DNA of 5,533 nucleotides from Chamaesiphon sp. (GCA_026786125.1 JAJAYU010000242.1:1-5533); one strand, 5' to 3'. Counted from the stretch's first letter, positions 1 through 4,977 are shown. Program-made: numbers and translations. Notes: generated by a model from the sequence alone, not told the origin.

Positions 1-156
1 GACTTCACCCTGCGGATTGGTGGGCGATGGTGTCAATGATCCTGTATACTCTCGTCCCAATTTGAGGGGTAAGAGAGCTACGTCCCTAGCGAATCCAGCT
101 AGTGGCATAGTCAGTATAAGTAGTGGCAAAATCCACAGAATTGGTAGCTGAGACAT
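1..156 (-). CDS. Exported protein of unknown function, N-terminal part only (cut by window edge)
   Basis: The reading frame starts at an ATG at 156 and stays open for 52 codons to the left edge, so the C-terminus and stop are outside the window. An in-frame TAA lies 9-11 bases upstream of the ATG, which makes this the first possible ATG in the frame. The N-terminus is a clear signal peptide: a very hydrophobic stretch at about residues 4-19 (LPILWILPLLILTM), then a small-residue cleavage region ending AGFA at about residue 23, followed by RD. The visible mature part (LPLKLGREYTGSLTPSPTNP) does not identify a family. A GxxYTGSL-type opening is reminiscent of secreted beta-rich domains such as PPC, but that is only a guess. 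No clear Shine-Dalgarno is present, as is common in cyanobacteria. It is codirectional with rpmF, 213 bp downstream of it, and probably has its own promoter at 219-247. Existence as a gene is likely; function is unknown. Confidence 0.72.
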   Translation of the reverse strand, partial: MSQLPILWILPLLILTMPLAGFARDVALLPLKLGREYTGSLTPSPTNPQGEV

Positions 157-177
157 ATTGGTAGATTAATATTGCCA

Positions 178-209
178 TCGGTGATGCCCATTACAAGCAC
201 CATCACCGA
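178..209 (-). repeat. Perfect 9-bp inverted repeat (leader hairpin)
   Basis: TCGGTGATG at 178-186 is exactly complementary to CATCACCGA at 201-209, with a 14-base loop. On the minus strand it lies 21 bases upstream of the ATG at 156 and just downstream of a candidate promoter, so it would fold at the very 5' end of that gene's mRNA. No T-tract follows the stem, so it is not a typical intrinsic terminator. It could be a 5' stabilising hairpin, a regulatory leader or a protein-binding palindrome. The pairing is certain; the role is inferred. Confidence 0.55.
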
Positions 210-218
210 GGTCAAAAT

Positions 219-247
219 AGTATAGATAGCTTCTCCTATGAGTACAA
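219..247 (-). promoter_or_regulatory. Candidate sigma-70 promoter for the left-edge exported protein
   Basis: On the minus strand, TTGTAC (247-242) is followed after exactly 17 bases by TATACT (224-219). The -10 matches TATAAT at 5 of 6 positions and the -35 keeps the TTG. The predicted start, near 212, gives a leader of about 55 bases that begins at the 178-209 hairpin. Sequence match only. Confidence 0.42.
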
Positions 248-249
248 AT

Positions 250-288
250 AAACGGAGATTTCCGTCTCGATTGTTTAGATCCAGACGG
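250..288 (-). other. Two overlapping alternative hairpins downstream of rpmF
   Basis: CCGTCT (262-267) pairs with AGACGG (283-288) across a 15-base loop. The overlapping ACGGA (252-256) pairs with TCCGT (261-265) across a 4-base loop. They share bases 262-265, so both cannot form together. In the minus-strand transcript the larger stem comes first and the small one second, followed by the U-rich stretch UUAUUUG. This may be a weak intrinsic terminator for rpmF, with the longer stem as an alternative fold. The stems are short, so this is speculative. Confidence 0.25.
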
Positions 289-369
289 TATCTTTGCCCT
301 TAATCGATCGCTATAAATACATCTTTCCCAATTAAAATCCAAATTAACCACTCGGATCGGAAAAAGTCT

Positions 370-546
370 CTATTCGCCTGCTTCGTCTGCATCAGGCTGA
401 GGATACACAAAGCTAGTCGATCTCCCAGTGAGTACGGATTTGCCTAGTGAAAGTGCTTTCTTAGCTTGGATCGCGGCTTTGTTGACCCAAGTTGCACGGC
501 GTTTGTCACGCTTTGATTTGGAGGTTTTCTTCTTAGGAACTGCCAT
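370..546 (-). CDS. rpmF: 50S ribosomal protein L32 (bL32)
   Basis: This frame encodes 58 residues, ATG at 546 to TAG at 370-372. The start [20 protein letters not shown] is the L32 signature: the AVPK(K/R)(K/R)(T/S)S start, a dense basic stretch and a conserved tryptophan at residue 20. The rest ([19 protein letters not shown], then FVYPQP and an acidic tail) matches the cyanobacterial and plastid form of the family in order and length. L32 is a small component of the large ribosomal subunit bound to 23S rRNA. The protein has no cysteines, so it is the zinc-free type and lacks the four-cysteine ribbon of many other bacteria. No Shine-Dalgarno is evident; the bases just before the ATG are AT-rich. 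It is transcribed away from the 410-residue gene, with the left-edge gene next downstream. It is easily missed because of its length. Identification is secure. Confidence 0.97.
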   Translation of the reverse strand: MAVPKKKTSKSKRDKRRATWVNKAAIQAKKALSLGKSVLTGRSTSFVYPQPDADEAGE

Positions 547-578
547 AAGAGTATATATATAATAGGCACAGCCTTTCT

Positions 579-629
579 AGTGTAGCAGAGATAAGTGATT
601 TTTTTACTTGCACTTTCCCGCTCAGTCAA
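579..629 (-). promoter_or_regulatory. Candidate promoter region of rpmF
   Basis: Two alternatives can be read on the minus strand. TTGACT (629-624) with a 17-base spacer leads to TAAAAA (606-601), a good -35 with a weak -10. Closer to the gene, an extended -10 TGCTACACT ends at 579 (TACACT, 584-579) with no good -35. They would give leaders of about 48 and 26 bases. Which is used cannot be decided from sequence. The 245-bp region 547-791 holds this promoter and the one for the divergent gene, and I see no other gene or RNA in it. Confidence 0.32.
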
Positions 630-734
630 ACGGCTCAAAGTCGCCGCACCCACTGCCAGATCGCAAAATCGGCTGGCTAAAATAAACAGACAAGTATGAA
701 TCTTTAGATCAAAATCCTGGCTACTACTAAGCCG

Positions 735-765
735 TAGTTAAGCTTGTACTAAAAAACTCTACAAT
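735..765 (+). promoter_or_regulatory. Candidate upstream control region of the 410-residue gene
   Basis: TACAAT at 760-765 is a good -10 (5 of 6) placed 26 bases before the ATG at 792; no convincing -35 lies at the usual distance. TAGTTAAG at 735-742, upstream of the -10, also occurs in the same relative orientation upstream of the convergent phosphatase gene. Its complement CTTAACTA fits a single 8-bp PhoB-type half-box as described for cyanobacteria. A short 5-bp hairpin (723-727/734-738) overlaps it. Low confidence. Confidence 0.28.
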
Positions 766-791
766 AGCTAAATCTGGGCTGGTACGATGCT

Positions 792-2024
792 ATGGCAGAC
801 ACAAATTACACATCCATTGGCGTTGGTAATCGCTTGACATCAGGCAGCACCGATCCCCTGGGTAATAGATCTCTCAATCCGATGATAAAAGAATCAGAAA
901 TAATTAGATATTTTGTCCAAGGCCAAAAACAGGCTATTTCTAGTGGCAATTTAAAGCTGGAATATACAGAAACATCGATCCGCTTGAGCAATAATAATGC
1001 CCAATTGGTCGGAATCAGTAAGCAGGTAAACAAGTGGCAACGAAAAGTTCTAGTTAGTAATAAATTTGCCGATAAGCAGATCATTACTCAAGCACTAATA
1101 GCTGCTGGATTTATTGCCAGACAAAAATCATCTCACCCAGAATTTGCTGAGTATCATTACTATCAAGTCCCCGATGGATATCACCTCCACTATACCGAGG
1201 TCATGCAACTATGGCGGACTTGGTGGCACAATAAACGTTACCAACTTAATGTTGCTAGCGCACCAGTTGACATACTAATTTTTAGTAAAGGTAATTGGTT
1301 TCCAGTTAAAGATTTGCAACCCAAACAAGGTAGTTTTATTCTACTGACAGCTAGAGGTGAAATCTCGATCAAAGCAGCAGAATATATCGTCTGGATTGAT
1401 TCAGATGAACAGATACTACCGATCGGTTCGGAACAAGATACGATCCATGAAACAGACAACTACAATAATCGCGATCGATCTTTAGCAACTCCAACCGATT
1501 TAAGCTATGGCAGTACCTCTACCCACAAAGATCCGATCGGTTGGGTGTCAGAACCAGACGAATATATCGATCTAGAAGCCTATCTTAGTACCTTTAATAC
1601 CGAAGATTCCGAGGATATCGATCGAATTGAAGAGATTTATAATATTGGTACATTATTAAGCGGTAATAATATCCTAGATAGTGTTCCCCCACCTGCACCA
1701 AAGCCAACTAAAATTCACACACAACCACCAGTAAAATCCAACTCGGATCGGACTCCTCCACTACCTGTTACACCAGTCGTAAGCTCTAAACTACCAGCTT
1801 CAAAGCCAATCACAACTGAGCCAATACTCTCTGGCTCCCAACGCCAAGCAGCACTTAAAATTAAAGCGATGAATGTCCTCACCACCTATCTTCAAGAGGG
1901 CGATCCGATCGTTCGTACTGAAGTATTAAAAAATGCTCAAGGTGAAGAAATCAACCGTAAAGTAACCAAAATTCAGCGTGGTTGTCCCAACTGGGCGATC
2001 GATCAAATCAAGCAAATAAGTTAA
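792..2024 (+). CDS. Conserved cyanobacterial protein of unknown function (410 aa)
   Basis: I do not recognise a named family. The protein has no signal peptide or membrane segment and should be cytoplasmic. There seem to be three parts. The N-terminal domain (about 30-150) contains a helical segment (MIKESEIIRYFVQGQKQA) and a striking aromatic and histidine-rich stretch at 115-146, with H115, H122, H131, H133, many tyrosines and W141, W144, W145. A beta-rich part follows at about 155-205 (VDILIFSKGNWFPV, then SFILLTARGEISI). An acidic, then proline-rich linker spans about 215-347, with PPPAPKP at 299-305. A C-terminal helical module covers 348-410, with YLQEGD, RTEVLKNAQG and GCPNWAID as memorable motifs. 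The ATG at 792 is chosen because nothing better lies upstream; no clear ribosome site is visible. The gene is divergent from rpmF, and its last 17 bases overlap the end of the convergent phosphatase gene. The codon pattern and CGATCG sites (1420, 1472, 1534, 1619, 1906, 1996) fit a native gene. Confidence 0.88.
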   Translation: MADTNYTSIGVGNRLTSGSTDPLGNRSLNPMIKESEIIRYFVQGQKQAISSGNLKLEYTETSIRLSNNNAQLVGISKQVNKWQRKVLVSNKFADKQIITQALIAAGFIARQKSSHPEFAEYHYYQVPDGYHLHYTEVMQLWRTWWHNKRYQLNVASAPVDILIFSKGNWFPVKDLQPKQGSFILLTARGEISIKAAEYIVWIDSDEQILPIGSEQDTIHETDNYNNRDRSLATPTDLSYGSTSTHKDPIGWVSEPDEYIDLEAYLSTFNTEDSEDIDRIEEIYNIGTLLSGNNILDSVPPPAPKPTKIHTQPPVKSNSDRTPPLPVTPVVSSKLPASKPITTEPILSGSQRQAALKIKAMNVLTTYLQEGDPIVRTEVLKNAQGEEINRKVTKIQRGCPNWAIDQIKQIS

Positions 2025-2976
2025 CTAGTCCTCGATCAATTATTTGACCTTTACTATCGATTCCGGTTAGTAGAATTTGGTCTTGATATACTTCGACAAT
2101 CCCAAAACTGTGAACACTTGCGGCAAAAGCTGTCCAAGTCTGTGCTGCAACTGGATATAAATTTGCCCCACCACCACCACAGACTAGATAAGTAGTGCCG
2201 TCAATTGGTTTCGATCGTTGATAATTATGATCGTGACCATTAATCCATAACCGAACGTTTTGTTTTTTCAAGATGGGGGCGACATCGGCTTTCATCGCGG
2301 CATCGATTTTATATACACCAGCAGAGTAGATATTATGGTGCCCATAAACGATCTTCCACTTAGCTTTACTCGCTGCTAATGATCGATCAAGCCAATCTAA
2401 TTGTGCCACTCTATCTGGAGATTTTGGCTTGACCAGAGAAGTAGTTTCTAATACAAAAAATTGTACATCTCCATGTGTGTGAGTGTAGTAAGATTTCTCC
2501 TGCATATTAAATGGACGATAATTAATTTGATCTTTGCCATTATTAGTTCGCACGTCATGATTGCCCAACGCGGCGTAAAACTTTACACCTTGACTGAGTA
2601 ACTTCCGATAAGGGATCTCAAAAGCTTCTTCGATCTTGCTCATCTCGCCCTTATTATAGATATTATCTCCGACCATCAGAACTGTATTAAACGGATTTTT
2701 TTGATGGTAACGAGTCATCGCATCAGCAACAGCATATTGCTTAGTCTCGTATCGACCAATTTTGACATCTCTACCTACGCCTGTATCCGCAATAACAGCA
2801 AATCGCTGCAATAACTTCGTGGTTGGAATCGCCACTGTGGGTACTTTCTCACTAACGACAGTGTTTACACTATCGATACTAGGATCAGATCGATCTGCTA
2901 GCAATTTACCTGCTCCAGCCAGCCCAAAGCCAGTTAAACCAGCTCCAATCAAAAATTGACGACGGTTGGTACTCAT
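2008..2976 (-). CDS. Tat-exported metallophosphoesterase, purple acid phosphatase-like
   Basis: The 322-residue protein carries all the metallophosphoesterase metal-ligand motifs in the purple acid phosphatase arrangement: DTG (D64), GDNIY (D104, Y107), GNHD (N139, H140), GHH (H213) and NGHDH (H248, H250). Tyrosine 107 in GDxxY is the residue that gives these enzymes their Fe(III)-tyrosinate centre, so a dinuclear metal phosphomonoesterase like the small mammalian TRAP type is likely. The N-terminus has a twin-arginine signal (NRRQFLIG at 4-11, then a glycine/alanine-rich hydrophobic segment to about residue 27), so it should be exported folded with its metals, probably to the periplasm. There is no lipobox. 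Start ATG at 2976, stop TGA at 2008-2010. A probable job is releasing phosphate from external phosphoesters; the substrate cannot be told from sequence. It converges on and overlaps the 410-residue gene by 17 bp and diverges from the membrane-protein gene. A single PhoB-like 8-mer (3004-3011) lies upstream, too little to claim Pho control. Confidence 0.93.
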   Translation of the reverse strand: MSTNRRQFLIGAGLTGFGLAGAGKLLADRSDPSIDSVNTVVSEKVPTVAIPTTKLLQRFAVIADTGVGRDVKIGRYETKQYAVADAMTRYHQKNPFNTVLMVGDNIYNKGEMSKIEEAFEIPYRKLLSQGVKFYAALGNHDVRTNNGKDQINYRPFNMQEKSYYTHTHGDVQFFVLETTSLVKPKSPDRVAQLDWLDRSLAASKAKWKIVYGHHNIYSAGVYKIDAAMKADVAPILKKQNVRLWINGHDHNYQRSKPIDGTTYLVCGGGGANLYPVAAQTWTAFAASVHSFGIVEVYQDQILLTGIDSKGQIIDRGLVNLFA

Positions 2977-3003
2977 AAATTTTGGTTATTTGTAATGGGC
3001 TGA

Positions 3004-3011
3004 CTTAACTA
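3004..3011 (+). promoter_or_regulatory. Single PhoB-like half-box CTTAACTA in the divergent gap
   Basis: CTTAACTA fits the degenerate 8-bp unit described for cyanobacterial Pho boxes. It sits 27 bases from the phosphatase ATG and 41 bases from the membrane-protein ATG, in a 76-bp gap shared by both. Working Pho boxes have tandem units spaced by about 3 bases, and I see no second unit at that spacing on either side. A match to a short degenerate pattern; weak on its own. Confidence 0.2.
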
Positions 3012-3027
3012 AAGATGATAAATTAGA

Positions 3028-3033
3028 AAGGAG
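3028..3033 (+). promoter_or_regulatory. Strong Shine-Dalgarno AAGGAG at unusual distance
   Basis: AAGGAG at 3028-3033 is the best ribosome-binding sequence in the window, yet it ends 19 bases before the ATG at 3053, well beyond the usual 5-10. Seven bases after it, in frame with the ATG, lies ATT (3041-3043), a rare start codon. Either the site is unused, as is common in cyanobacteria, or translation begins four codons earlier. ATG remains the conservative call. Confidence 0.35.
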
Positions 3034-3052
3034 TGAAACTATTCCTACCGCA

Positions 3053-4069
3053 ATGGCACCCCGATCGAGGACAGGTAAACTAATCCAAGGATTGTTCGGG
3101 CGGTTTGGCAAAAAGCAGCCAGATCAGCCTGAAGTTTTTACGGCAAATTTCAGCTATAACAGTACTCGATCTCAGACTGAACTTGACGATCGAGAGTTTC
3201 CAAGTGCGAATAGATTTGATGATGATGAGGAAACCAATTGGGATGATGCCGAAGCATTGGCCGATCAAAATAATTCCATTGTTTATGCTCAACCGATTGT
3301 ACCAGTAGTCGTACCACTACCGATCGACACGACTCCAGATCTAGAAGAGTGGGATGAGGCTCTACCCGCAGCGACGGTTAAAAATAGCAATATGCAGGAA
3401 GTGCGCCGCAGTAAAACCTCTGTAACTACTCCCCAAAATGAAGATGTCTGGGATGAAAATCTTCCCAGTCGCAGTTTTTCAACTAGCAGTGATAATCAGC
3501 CTATTCCAGCTAAACCTAGTCAGAGCGATCGAGCTATCGGGTTCTGGACAGTTACATTACAGCAATTTCGTGGCATCCTCCCTAGACCAATTCGTCAGCT
3601 CTCTGATGGGATTTTGACTGCACTGGTGGTGCTGTTGGTAACGGTGAGTATCTGGATTATTGATGGCTTATTCGTGCCTGGAGTCGATTCCTCGGCGGTA
3701 AGTCCACCCACTGCGATTGTATCCAGTCCGATTGAGGTGGTAACTGAATTGCAGGGTAGTCCTGAACAGGTATTTATCGAAGCAATTCAAGGTCAATTAA
3801 GCGATATTACTAGCCAATACTCAGATGATCTGATCCAAACCCTGAGCGTCGATATCAATCGCAATTTACTAATGGTGCAGCTTAATCCCAGTTGGTATCT
3901 GATCGGTGACGACAGACAGGATCGAGTCACCAATCAAATATGGCTCCAAGCTCAGGCAAACAAATTTAGTAAGCTAGAAATTCAAGATGCTCAGGGTGTA
4001 TCGATCGCCCGTAGTCCCGTAGTCGGTAATCACCCAATTATTTTACAGCGAAGACAGTTAATTAATTGA
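3053..4069 (+). CDS. Single-pass membrane protein with acidic disordered N-terminal half, function unknown (338 aa)
   Basis: A basic start (MAPRSRTGKLIQGLFGRFGKK) is followed by a long, low-complexity, acidic and probably disordered region to about residue 160. One transmembrane segment lies at about 187-208 (ILTALVVLLVTVSIWIIDGLFV). A compact C-terminal domain occupies about 234-332 (PEQVFIEAIQGQL, then QTLSVDINRNLLMVQL, RQDRVTNQIW, FSKLEIQD and SPVVGN). This C-terminal part looks like a domain I recall from other cyanobacterial hypothetical proteins, with no known activity. The basic pre-membrane stretch suggests the N-terminal half is cytoplasmic and the C-terminal domain lumenal or periplasmic. 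The disordered part holds three spaced W-D-[DE] motifs: W63-D-D, W100-D-E-A-L-P and W133-D-E-N-L-P. The TGA stop (4067-4069) falls inside a tandem heptamer repeat. It is divergent from the phosphatase. The 175 bp to the next gene leave co-transcription uncertain. Gene call firm; function unknown. Confidence 0.9.
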   Translation: MAPRSRTGKLIQGLFGRFGKKQPDQPEVFTANFSYNSTRSQTELDDREFPSANRFDDDEETNWDDAEALADQNNSIVYAQPIVPVVVPLPIDTTPDLEEWDEALPAATVKNSNMQEVRRSKTSVTTPQNEDVWDENLPSRSFSTSSDNQPIPAKPSQSDRAIGFWTVTLQQFRGILPRPIRQLSDGILTALVVLLVTVSIWIIDGLFVPGVDSSAVSPPTAIVSSPIEVVTELQGSPEQVFIEAIQGQLSDITSQYSDDLIQTLSVDINRNLLMVQLNPSWYLIGDDRQDRVTNQIWLQAQANKFSKLEIQDAQGVSIARSPVVGNHPIILQRRQLIN

Positions 4070-4085
4070 TAATTGATAATTGTTG
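4065..4085. repeat. Tandem heptamer ATTGATA (about 3 copies) over a stop codon
   Basis: ATTGATA is repeated exactly at 4065-4071 and 4072-4078, followed by a degenerate third unit ATTGTTG at 4079-4085. Short tandem heptamers of this kind (STRR-type) are frequent between cyanobacterial genes. The first unit supplies the TGA stop of the upstream gene. The rest of the gap to 4244 is AT-rich with two weak inverted repeats (4097-4102/4118-4123 and 4157-4163/4182-4188), neither followed by a T-tract. Confidence 0.6.
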
Positions 4086-4244
4086 GCGTAGCCTTGACCT
4101 AGGAAAATAGTTGATAGCTAGGTGAGACTACCCAATAAACCCAACTCTAAAGAAAATAGCTAATTTTGTTGCAAGACTGTTTTAGCTAACAATAAGTATT
4201 CGATAATAATAAATAGATGCTGTTTGAGAAGAGGGTTAGTATTT

Positions 4245-4733
4245 ATGCTACTTACCACATTGTTGAAATCCATCTACAACAGCAAAAAACGCTGGTTTAT
4301 TGGTGGAGCGATCGCAATTTTGGCAACCATTGTTGGTGATAATACTACGGCTCTAGCAGATATTCCCAACAGACTGAGCAAAACTCTAGGGACTAATGGA
4401 GTATACCTATATGGTGAATCCAATCGACCTGAAATGAGTGGTAAAGAGTATATTATCTTTGAGCGGATCGGCAACAAAGCTGTCGGGGCTTTTTATCTAC
4501 CTCGATCGGAGTTTAATTGCTTTAAAGGACAGTTTCAAGGATCGCGATTAAATGTGACTTTAACCGATGCATTTGATCGACAAAAATACAATTTCAGCCT
4601 AAATCTTAATGCCAGAGGGTTGACAGCTAGCAAACTACCCACGATGGGCGAACCCACCTATCAACCACTCGGTAAAATTAGCGATAACGATCAAAGAATC
4701 TTGAGTGCTTGTAAACTCCAACTGCCAAATTAG
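4245..4733 (+). CDS. Small exported protein of a cyanobacterial family, function unknown (162 aa)
   Basis: I take ATG at 4245 as the start. GAGG at 4231-4234 lies about 10 bases before it, a proper ribosome site, whereas the frame extends upstream only to a TTG at 4224 that would swallow that site. The N-terminus is a signal peptide: KKR at 14-16, a hydrophobic core at 18-30 (FIGGAIAILATIV), then ALA-D with cleavage probably after residue 38. The mature protein is about 124 residues. Motifs are YLYGES (54-59), KEYIIFE, VGAFYLPRSEFNCF (80-93) and ISDNDQRILSACK (145-157). I recall this pattern (YLYGxS, then F-x-C, then NDQRIL-x-x-C-K) from other cyanobacterial hypothetical proteins. The two cysteines, C92 and C156, are the only ones and could form a disulfide after export. 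A HIP1 site sits in the signal-peptide codons. It converges with the small gene at 4752, 18 bp away. Confidence 0.85.
   Translation: MLLTTLLKSIYNSKKRWFIGGAIAILATIVGDNTTALADIPNRLSKTLGTNGVYLYGESNRPEMSGKEYIIFERIGNKAVGAFYLPRSEFNCFKGQFQGSRLNVTLTDAFDRQKYNFSLNLNARGLTASKLPTMGEPTYQPLGKISDNDQRILSACKLQLPN
4308..4315. repeat. HIP1 palindrome GCGATCGC
   Basis: This is the only full HIP1 octamer in the window, lying within the signal-peptide codons of the exported 162-residue protein. Fourteen other sites have only the CGATCG core with varying flanks. HIP1 is a well-known marker of many cyanobacterial genomes. Confidence 0.9.
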
Positions 4734-4751
4734 CGATTTGCTAGGATGACT

Positions 4752-4961
4752 CTAGTCGATATTGATCGATTTTGGCTTGTGTTTATCATTAGATTCGTTG
4801 GGATTGCTAGTAGCTGTAAATCCGGCTTGCTTCTCTAACCATGTTTTGACAGGATCATCAGTCAGATTTAGTCGGAGTGCGCCAGAAATGAAACCACTAC
4901 AAAAAGCGACTGGTTCCTTTGCTAGTTCTTTGAGAATAGGTGTCAGTTCATTTAAAAGCAT
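4752..4961 (-). CDS. Conserved small protein of unknown function (69 aa), possibly UPF0426-like
   Basis: ATG at 4961, stop TAG at 4752-4754. The first 45 residues are the conserved-looking part: LTPILKELAKEPVAFCSGF, then ISGALRLNLTDDPVKTWLEK. The motif EPVAF-x-x-GF-x-SG-x-LRLNL-x-DDPVK-x-WL is one I recall from small proteins found across cyanobacteria, with plant chloroplast relatives grouped as UPF0426; that link is from memory and should be confirmed. The C-terminal 20 residues are polar and probably disordered. The moderately hydrophobic stretch at 17-31 is too polar to be a confident membrane segment, and there is no signal peptide. A promoter with good -35 and -10 boxes lies at 4978-5005, giving a leader of only about 10 bases and no Shine-Dalgarno. 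It stands alone between a convergent gene and the codirectional SH3-domain gene 119 bp upstream. Confidence 0.85.
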   Translation of the reverse strand: MLLNELTPILKELAKEPVAFCSGFISGALRLNLTDDPVKTWLEKQAGFTATSNPNESNDKHKPKSINID

Positions 4962-4977
4962 AAAAGTTGTAAGGCTA

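Noticed and set aside
166..351. 61-codon minus-strand frame between rpmF and the left-edge gene
   Set aside because: It needs a GTG start, is arginine-rich with no recognisable domain, and overlaps the hairpins and promoter of the leader region. Better explained as intergenic.
564..574. Small palindrome AGGC-ACA-GCCT in the rpmF leader
   Set aside because: A 4-bp stem is too short to claim a structure or operator.
444..653. 69-codon minus-strand frame overlapping rpmF
   Set aside because: It covers the rpmF promoter and the first part of rpmF in another frame; the L32 match is decisive.
655..677. Inverted repeat GCCAG/CTGGC with a 13-base loop
   Set aside because: Only 5 bp, no T-tract and not placed against any gene start or end.
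806..1459. Minus-strand frames inside the 410-residue gene
   Set aside because: They are shadows of the long plus-strand gene with no protein-like features of their own.
4224..4244. TTG start giving seven extra residues for the exported 162-residue protein
   Set aside because: The extension would consume the ribosome-binding site that serves ATG 4245, and the ATG start yields a normal signal peptide.
4726..4755. Possible bidirectional terminator between the convergent genes
   Set aside because: Only a 5-bp stem (CAAAT/ATTTG) overlapping the stop codon and no T-tract on either side.
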